Of a DNA stretch of 26,153 nt, positions 20,263 to 26,153 are shown one piece after another. Origin of the DNA: DATBIO01 sp036556965 (GTDB taxonomy: Bacteria; Acidobacteriota; Vicinamibacteria; Fen-336); contig DATBIO010000030.1 of the NCBI GenBank assembly GCA_036556965.1, forward strand, positions 1 through 26,153, in the 5' to 3' direction. The notes under the pieces are model-generated. The model was not told the DNA's origin, ran no database searches, and saw nothing but the letters and a program-made list of their open reading frames with translations. A program made the translations under genes and the position numbers. Position 1 is the first letter of the stretch, and every line of letters starts with the position of its first letter.

Positions 20263-23108
20263 GACGCCTCCGGCGCCTCCGCTCCCCGTCCGCGCCGGCG
20301 CTCGATGGCCGCGCGCAGGTGCCGACCGGTGTGGCTCTCCGCGCAGGCCGCCACCTCCTCCGGCGTGCCCGCCACCACCACCTGGCCGCCGGCGGCTCCG
20401 CCCTCCGGCCCGAGGTCGATGACGTGGTCGGCCGACTTGATGACGTCGAGGTGGTGCTCGACGACCACCACCGTGTTGCCCGCGTCCACCAGGCGCCCCA
20501 GCACGCCGAGAAGCAGGCGCACGTCGTCGAGGTGCAGGCCCGTGGTGGGCTCGTCGAGCAGGAAGAGGGTGCGGCCGGTCTGCCGGCGGCTCAGCTCGCG
20601 GGCCAGCTTCACCCGCTGCGCTTCTCCCCCCGAGAGGGTGACCGCGTCCTGGCCCAGGCGCAGGTACCCGAGGCCCACCGCGCACAGCGTGTCCAGGATG
20701 CGGTGGAGCGCGGGATGGGCGGAGAAGAGCGCGCGCGCGTCCTCCGCCGTCATGTCCAGCACGTCCGCGATGGAACGGCCCCGGTAACGCACCTCGAGCG
20801 TCTCGCGGTTGTAGCGCCGGCCCCGGCAGGCGGGACAGGTGGTGTAGACGGGGGGGAGCAGGCGCATGCGCAGGACGTGGCGGCCGTCGCCGCGACAGGC
20901 CTCGCAGCGTCCACCCTTCACGTTGAACGAGAAGCGCGCGGCACCCCAGCCCCGCGCCCGCGCCTCGGGCAGCCAGCTGAAGAGCCGCCGGATGAGGGCG
21001 AAGGCGCCCGTGCAGGTGGCGGGGTTCGAGCGCGGCGTGCGGCCCAGGGGGCGCTGGTCGACGGCCACCACCTTGTCCAGGGCCTCCCAGCCCAGGAGGC
21101 CGCGGTGGCGGCCGGGCTCCGCGGCGGCGCCGTGCAGCGCGCGGGCCAGGACGCGGTGCACGATGTCCTCCACCAGCGTCGACTTGCCGGAGCCGCTCAC
21201 CCCGGTGACCGCGGTCAGCACGCCCAGCGGCAGCTCCACGTCCAGGCCCCGCAGGTTGTTCTCGGCCGCGCCCAGCACGCGCAGGGACCCTCGCGGCGGC
21301 CGGCGCGCCGCGGGCAGGGCGATGGAGAGCTCGCCGCGAAGGTAGCGCCCGGTCAGGCTGCCGTTGAAGTGGGCGGGCTCGCCCTGGAAGAGCACGCGCC
21401 CTCCCCGCGCCCCCGCGCCCTCGCCGAGGTCCAGCACCCAGTCGGCGGCGCGGATCGTCTCCTCGTCGTGCTCCACCACCACCACCGTGTTGCCCAGGTC
21501 GCGCACGTGCCGCAGCATGGCGAGCAGGCGCTGGCCGTCGCGGGGGTGGAGCCCCACGGAGGGCTCGTCGAGCACGTAGAGCACGCCCTGCAGCCGGGCC
21601 CCCGCCTGTGCGGCCAGCCGCACGCGCTGCGCCTCGCCTCCGGAGAGCGTGTAGACCGGCCGGTCCAGGGTGAGGTAGCCCAGGCCGAGAGCGTCGAGGA
21701 AGCGCAGGCGGTCCAGGACGGGGGCGAGCAGGCGGGCCGCCGCCGCGCCCCGCTCTCCCTCCCCGAGGCGCAGGGCGCCCAACGCCGCCTCCGCCTCGCG
21801 CACCGTCAACCGGCAGTAGTCGGGGAGCGACCGTCCGCCCAGGCGGACGGCGGCGCTCTCCTTGCGCAGGCGGCCGCCCCGGCACGCCGGACACGGCACC
21901 GCGGCCAGGTAGGGCCGGACCTCGTCGAAGCGCGCCGCCGCGTCGGCGCCGTCCGCCTCCGCGGCCAGACGGAGGGCCGCCTCCAGCCGCCGCCGGAGCG
22001 GCGGCAGCGCTCCCTCGAAGGCGGCGCCGTCGCCTTCGAGGATGGCCTGGCGCGCGCCGGGAGGAAGCAGGCGGAAGGGCTGGTCGACGGCGAAGTCGTG
22101 CCGCCGCCCCAGGGACAGGAGCGCCTGGCGCAGGGTGCGGGAGAGAGGATGTGGCCACGACCGGACCGCTCCCTGGAGGAGGGAGCGGTCCTCGTCCATC
22201 ACCACGCGCGCCCCCTCGACGTCCCAGCGCTGCCCGAGGCCGTCGCAGCCGGGGCAGGCGCCCTGGGGGCTGTTGAAGGAGAAGGAGCGGGGCGTCGGCT
22301 CGGCCAGGGAGACGTCGCAGGCCAGACAGGCCAGCCGCCGGCTGAGCAGCCTCTCGCCCGCCCCCTCGACCACCACCACCGCCGTCTCACGGCCCAGGGA
22401 GAGCGCGCGCTCGAGGGCCGCGCGCAGCCGGCGCGACGCGGCCGGGCTCACGGCCAGGCGGTCCACCACCACCTCGACGGTGTGGCGGCGCCGCGCGTCC
22501 AGGGTGAGCGCGCCCAGGTCGCGCACGCGACCGTCCACGCGGGCCTTGCGGAACCCCTGCCGCACCAGGGCCGCCACCTCCGAGCGCAGGGCGCCGCGCC
22601 GCGCGCGCGCCACCGGGGCCAGCACCACCAGGCCGCTGCCCTCGGGGAAGCGGAGCAGCCGTTCCGCCATCTGCTCCACCGTCTGCGCGCCCAGCGGGCG
22701 GTCGCAGGACGGGCAATGGGCCTGGCCGAAGGCGGCGAAGAGCACACGAAGGTGGTCGTGGGCCTCGGTGAGGGTGGCCACCGTGGAGCGCGGGTGGGCG
22801 GTGGCGGAGCGGGCGTGCACGGCGATGGCGGGGAGCAGCCCGGTGATCGAGTCGACGGCCGGCTTCTCGGCCACCCCGAGCACGGCGCGCGCCTGGGGGG
22901 AGAGGCTCTCCACGTACCGCCGCTGGCCCTCGGCGTAGAGGGTGTCGAAGGCCAGGCTGCTCTTGCCCGAGCCCGAGGGGCCGGTGACCACGACCAGCCG
23001 CCCCCTGGGCAGGTCGCAGTCCACGTCCTTGAGGTTGTGGACGCGGGCCCCCCTTACGGCGATGCGTTCGTCTGTCGGGGCACGCGGAGGCGGGCGCAAG
23101 CGGCCCAT
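20259..23108 (-). CDS. uvrA: Excinuclease ABC subunit A (UvrA), somewhat divergent
   Basis: A 949-residue UvrA, the damage-recognition ATPase of nucleotide excision repair. Both ABC modules are complete: Walker A GPSGSGKS (43-50) and GVSGSGKS (636-643), signatures LSGGEAQR (488-495, 825-832), and Walker B VLDEPSVGLHPRD and LLDEPTTGLHLDD. Zinc sites are C261/C264/C285/C288 and C735/C738/C758/C761. The insertion corresponding to the UvrB-binding domain (about 130-250) is present. The N-terminal region departs from the classic text (SPQARAVLGVAEKP for SAYARQFL-x-x-M-x-KP; PAIAVHAR for PAIxIEQK), so a paralogue beside a standard UvrA is possible. The start ATG 23108 fits the family; upstream codons overlap the divergent promoter. 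No clear minus-strand promoter was found in 23109-23217. Confidence 0.93.
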   Translation of the reverse strand: MGRLRPPPRAPTDERIAVRGARVHNLKDVDCDLPRGRLVVVTGPSGSGKSSLAFDTLYAEGQRRYVESLSPQARAVLGVAEKPAVDSITGLLPAIAVHARSATAHPRSTVATLTEAHDHLRVLFAAFGQAHCPSCDRPLGAQTVEQMAERLLRFPEGSGLVVLAPVARARRGALRSEVAALVRQGFRKARVDGRVRDLGALTLDARRRHTVEVVVDRLAVSPAASRRLRAALERALSLGRETAVVVVEGAGERLLSRRLACLACDVSLAEPTPRSFSFNSPQGACPGCDGLGQRWDVEGARVVMDEDRSLLQGAVRSWPHPLSRTLRQALLSLGRRHDFAVDQPFRLLPPGARQAILEGDGAAFEGALPPLRRRLEAALRLAAEADGADAAARFDEVRPYLAAVPCPACRGGRLRKESAAVRLGGRSLPDYCRLTVREAEAALGALRLGEGERGAAAARLLAPVLDRLRFLDALGLGYLTLDRPVYTLSGGEAQRVRLAAQAGARLQGVLYVLDEPSVGLHPRDGQRLLAMLRHVRDLGNTVVVVEHDEETIRAADWVLDLGEGAGARGGRVLFQGEPAHFNGSLTGRYLRGELSIALPAARRPPRGSLRVLGAAENNLRGLDVELPLGVLTAVTGVSGSGKSTLVEDIVHRVLARALHGAAAEPGRHRGLLGWEALDKVVAVDQRPLGRTPRSNPATCTGAFALIRRLFSWLPEARARGWGAARFSFNVKGGRCEACRGDGRHVLRMRLLPPVYTTCPACRGRRYNRETLEVRYRGRSIADVLDMTAEDARALFSAHPALHRILDTLCAVGLGYLRLGQDAVTLSGGEAQRVKLARELSRRQTGRTLFLLDEPTTGLHLDDVRLLLGVLGRLVDAGNTVVVVEHHLDVIKSADHVIDLGPEGGAAGGQVVVAGTPEEVAACAESHTGRHLRAAIERRRGRGAEAPEAS

Positions 23109-23148
23109 CTTATCAGCGCGGCCCGGCCGGGCCGGGTCCGGCCACGGG

Positions 23149-23177
23149 TTGCCGCCCTTGCCGCGCGCTGGTATCCT
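23149..23177 (+). promoter_or_regulatory. Probable sigma-70 promoter of the TPR gene
   Basis: TTGCCG (23149-23154), a 17-base spacer and TATCCT (23172-23177), followed by a short T-run. The start would lie near 23184, giving a leader of about 34 bases before ATG 23218. It sits in the 109-base gap shared with divergent uvrA, which also holds a 14-base palindrome, GGCCCGGCCGGGCC (23120-23133). Confidence 0.5.
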
Positions 23178-23217
23178 TTTTGGCTTTGCTGCCAGGCGGG
23201 AAGGGGCGACGCTAGAG

Positions 23218-23745
23218 ATGAGCACGAGCGCGAAGAAGCCGGTCACGGGCCCGGAGCGGCGCACCAACCAGGCCGTGGAGGTGTTCCAGAAGGGCATGAA
23301 GGCGCTGGGCAAGCGCGAGTTCGACCGTGCCCAGGAGCACTTCGACGAGATCATCGCCTCCTACCCGGAGGAGAGGGACGTGGTCGAGCGGGCCAAGTCC
23401 TTCCGCGCCCTCTGCCGGCGCTCCCTGCACAAGGGGCCGGCGGTCAAGCCCAAGACCTTCGAGGAGCTGGTGCAGCACGGCGTCTACCTGCACAACCGGG
23501 GCGAGTTCGAGGACGCCCTGAAGTACCTGCGCCAGGCCACGGAGATGCACCCGCGCAACGAGCACGCGCTCTACTGCCAGGCGGCCACGGCGGCCCGCGC
23601 GGGCGACGGCGCCCTGGCCCTCAAGTCCCTGCGCTCGGCCATCGCCGCCTCCCCCGAGAGCCGGGCCCATGCGCGCCGGGACTCCGACTTCGACTCCCTG
23701 CGCGACGAAGACGAGTTCCAGGCCATCCTGCACGGCGAAGACTGA
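23218..23745 (+). CDS. TPR-repeat protein, probably cytoplasmic
   Basis: A 175-residue protein without signal peptide or membrane span. Three TPR-like helical pairs can be traced: about 19-50 (AVEVFQKGMKALGKREFDRA), 82-115 (ELVQHGVYLHNRGEFEDALK) and 116-145 (ALYCQAATAARAGDGALALK). The C-terminus, DSDFDSLRDEDEFQAIL, follows the D-x-D-F-x-x-L-R-x-D-x-x-F motif that often closes such proteins. A Lys-rich segment (70-80) separates repeats one and two. ATG 23218 follows a weak purine run. It stands alone between uvrA and glmU; its partner is unknown. Confidence 0.88.
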   Translation: MSTSAKKPVTGPERRTNQAVEVFQKGMKALGKREFDRAQEHFDEIIASYPEERDVVERAKSFRALCRRSLHKGPAVKPKTFEELVQHGVYLHNRGEFEDALKYLRQATEMHPRNEHALYCQAATAARAGDGALALKSLRSAIAASPESRAHARRDSDFDSLRDEDEFQAILHGED

Positions 23746-23752
23746 GCGCCGT

Positions 23753-23774
23753 CGGCGCGCACCGCGGCGCGCCG
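23753..23774 (+). terminator. GC-rich hairpin after the TPR gene
   Basis: CGGCGCGC and GCGCGCCG form a perfect 8-bp stem with a 6-base loop, 7 bases after the stop codon. No T-tract follows. It resembles the element at 10503-10521 in stem length and position just after a gene and just before a sigma-70-type promoter. Confidence 0.4.
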
Positions 23775-23800
23775 CGCGGGAATAGCCGCAAAAACCCGCG

Positions 23801-23809
23801 TGCTAACAT
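23801..23809 (+). promoter_or_regulatory. Extended -10 promoter of glmU, giving a leaderless message
   Basis: TGCTAACAT is an extended -10 element (TGn followed by TAACAT at 23804-23809). Seven bases separate it from the glmU ATG at 23817, so transcription should start at or next to the start codon. No Shine-Dalgarno fits in between and no good -35 is seen, as is usual for extended -10 promoters. The same TAACAT hexamer serves the ECF sigma gene at 16273. Confidence 0.5.
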
Positions 23810-23816
23810 CGACGAC

Positions 23817-25235
23817 ATGGCCTCTCGCCCGCGATTCTCACCACAGTCCTCGCAAGCCCTGATCCTGGCCGCCGGGAAGGGGACGCGCATGAAGTCGGCG
23901 CATCCCAAGGTCCTGCACCCGCTGCTCGGCGTCCCCCTCCTCGAGCACGTGCTGCGCGCGGTGGAGGCGGTGGGGGCGAGCCCCATCACGGTGGTGGTGG
24001 GCCACCACGGCGACGCGGTGGAGGCCGCCTTCGCGGGCCGCGACCTGCGCTTCGTCCGCCAGCACCCCCCGCTGGGCACGGGCCACGCCGTGCAGGCCGC
24101 GCGCGAGCAGCTGGCCGCGCTGCCCGACCGTACCGTGCTCGTGCTCAACGGCGACCTGCCGCTGCTGCGGGCGGAGACCCTGACCGCGCTCCTGCGCGAC
24201 CACAAGCAGGCCCGGCCCGCGGCCACCCTGCTCACCATGGTCCTGGAGGAGCCCGGCTCCTACGGGAGGGTCCTGAGGGACAAGGCGGGCGAGGTGCGGG
24301 CCATCGTGGAGGCGGCGGACGCCAGCGAAGAGGAGCGAGCGGTCACCGAGGTCAACGCGGGCATCTACGCCTTCGAGGTGCCCGCCCTCCTGGAGGTCCT
24401 GGGCGGCCTCCAGGCGCACAACGCCCAGGGCGAGTACTACCTGACCGACCTCGTGGGCCTCCTGCGCTCCGCCGGCCGCACGGTGCGGGCCCTGGCCGCC
24501 ATCGAGCCCGCCGAGACGCACGGCGTCAACACCCAGGGCGAGCTGGCCGAGGTGGCCGCCCTCCTGCGCGGGCGCCGGGTGGCCGAGCTCCAGAGCCAGG
24601 GGGTGGCGGTGGAGGACCCCGCCTCCACCCACGTCGGGCTCGACGTCGAGCTGGAGGCGGACGCCGTGATCCGGCCCTTCACCATGCTCGAGGGGCGGAC
24701 GCGGGTGCGGGCGGGCGCGATGGTGGGCCCCTTCGCCCGCGTGGCCGACTCCGAGATCGGGCCGGGGGCGCGCATCCTGGACCACTGCTTGCTACGGGAA
24801 TGCGTGGTGGAGGCGGGAGCGACCGTCGGGCCCTTCGCGCACATCCGGCCGGAGAGCCGCATCGGACCCAACGCCAAGGTGGGCAACTTCGTGGAGCTGA
24901 AGAAGACGGAGCTGGGCGGGGGGAGCAAGGCGCCCCACCTGTCCTACCTCGGGGACGCCGTCATCGGCACCAACGTGAACGTGGGCGCGGGCACCATTTC
25001 CTGCAATTACGACGGCGCGGCCAAGCACCCCACGCGCATCGAGGCCGACGCCTTCATCGGCAGCAACTCCACCCTGGTGGCCCCGGTGACGGTGGGCCAC
25101 GGCGCCTACGTGGGCGCGGGAAGCGTGATCACGGATGACGTCCCCGCCGGCGCCCTGGCCCTGGGCCGGGGCCGGCAGGTGGTCAAGGCGGGCTGGGCCG
25201 AGCGCCGGCGCGGGGCGACCAAGGGCCGCCGCTAG
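23817..25235 (+). CDS. glmU: Bifunctional GlmU: N-acetylglucosamine-1-phosphate uridyltransferase / glucosamine-1-phosphate acetyltransferase
   Basis: A 472-residue enzyme making UDP-GlcNAc in two steps. The N-terminal uridyltransferase has LAAGKGTRM (17-25) with K31 downstream, GTGHAVQAA for uridine binding, and metal ligands D113 (NGDLPLL) and N238 (HGVNTQGEL). The C-terminal left-handed beta-helix (about 265-460) is a run of hexapeptide repeats with the acetyltransferase active-site H374 in HLSYLGDAVIG. About 13 residues precede the first strand, a little longer than usual. ATG 23817 is the only sensible start and appears leaderless. glmS follows 4 bases after the stop, so the two form an operon for UDP-GlcNAc synthesis. 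Confidence 0.96.
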   Translation: MASRPRFSPQSSQALILAAGKGTRMKSAHPKVLHPLLGVPLLEHVLRAVEAVGASPITVVVGHHGDAVEAAFAGRDLRFVRQHPPLGTGHAVQAAREQLAALPDRTVLVLNGDLPLLRAETLTALLRDHKQARPAATLLTMVLEEPGSYGRVLRDKAGEVRAIVEAADASEEERAVTEVNAGIYAFEVPALLEVLGGLQAHNAQGEYYLTDLVGLLRSAGRTVRALAAIEPAETHGVNTQGELAEVAALLRGRRVAELQSQGVAVEDPASTHVGLDVELEADAVIRPFTMLEGRTRVRAGAMVGPFARVADSEIGPGARILDHCLLRECVVEAGATVGPFAHIRPESRIGPNAKVGNFVELKKTELGGGSKAPHLSYLGDAVIGTNVNVGAGTISCNYDGAAKHPTRIEADAFIGSNSTLVAPVTVGHGAYVGAGSVITDDVPAGALALGRGRQVVKAGWAERRRGATKGRR

Positions 25236-25239
25236 CGCC

Positions 25240-26153
<914 letters not shown>

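Noticed and set aside
23120..23133. Palindrome GGCCCGGCCGGGCC in the uvrA/TPR divergent gap
   Set aside because: Pure G/C symmetry with no spacing relation to a convincing uvrA promoter; mentioned only in the promoter entry.
20319..25235. A 1638-codon plus-strand open frame running antisense to uvrA and into glmU
   Set aside because: Only the last 472 codons (glmU) resemble a protein. The rest is the antisense of uvrA and an out-of-frame reading of the TPR gene, open because stop codons are rare at this GC content.

Overview
The window is a very GC-rich (by eye about 70% or more) bacterial chromosome segment packed with housekeeping genes. lpxC (lipid A synthesis), a predicted outer-membrane barrel and several lipoproteins indicate a two-membraned (diderm) organism. 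Near-perfect sigma-54 promoter elements and a Fis-type AAA+ regulator gene suggest that sigma-54 is present. The gene orders dprA-topA-trmFO-xerC and rplU-rpmA-obg-nadD-rsfS are widespread. Together with GC content and envelope genes they suggest an Acidobacteriota- or Deltaproteobacteria/Myxococcota-like lineage; this is inference and I cannot assign a taxon. No tRNA, rRNA, CRISPR array, insertion sequence or prophage was recognised.

Layout. 1-6092 (minus strand): an operon read from a near-consensus sigma-70 promoter (TTGACA-16-TACAAT), dprA > topA > trmFO > xerC > start of an ECF sigma factor gene cut by the window edge. 6093-6386: a divergent regulatory region carrying a textbook sigma-54 promoter and, about 118 bp upstream of its predicted start, a 20-bp near-perfect dyad resembling an enhancer. 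6387-10484 (plus): three envelope genes, namely an exported TPR protein, a putative lipoprotein, and a 984-residue protein that joins a gluzincin-type protease, a TolB/PD40-like propeller and a C-terminal outer-membrane beta-barrel. 10485-16232 (plus): rplU-rpmA-obg-nadD-rsfS, then an unusual receiver-less sigma-54-activator-like protein, a DksA-like protein, comF and a degenerate S1/P1-nuclease-like secreted protein, mostly with overlapping stop/start codons. 16249-18017 (plus): ECF sigma factor, STAS-domain protein, an unrecognised 102-residue protein and a DUF1573 lipoprotein behind their own promoter. 18022-23108 (minus): lpxC, with its own upstream region, then uvrA translationally coupled to a kynureninase-like PLP enzyme. 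23218-26153 (plus): a cytoplasmic TPR protein, then glmU (apparently leaderless) and glmS (cut by the window end), which together make UDP-GlcNAc, the precursor of peptidoglycan and of the lipid A that LpxC commits to.

The most interesting candidate system is the sigma-54-controlled TPR / lipoprotein / protease-propeller-barrel cluster at 6212-10484. Second are the atypical sigma-54-activator-like ATPase (13220-14173) and the ECF-STAS-small protein module without a visible anti-sigma kinase (16312-17607). All functional statements come from reading motifs; no database search was possible.
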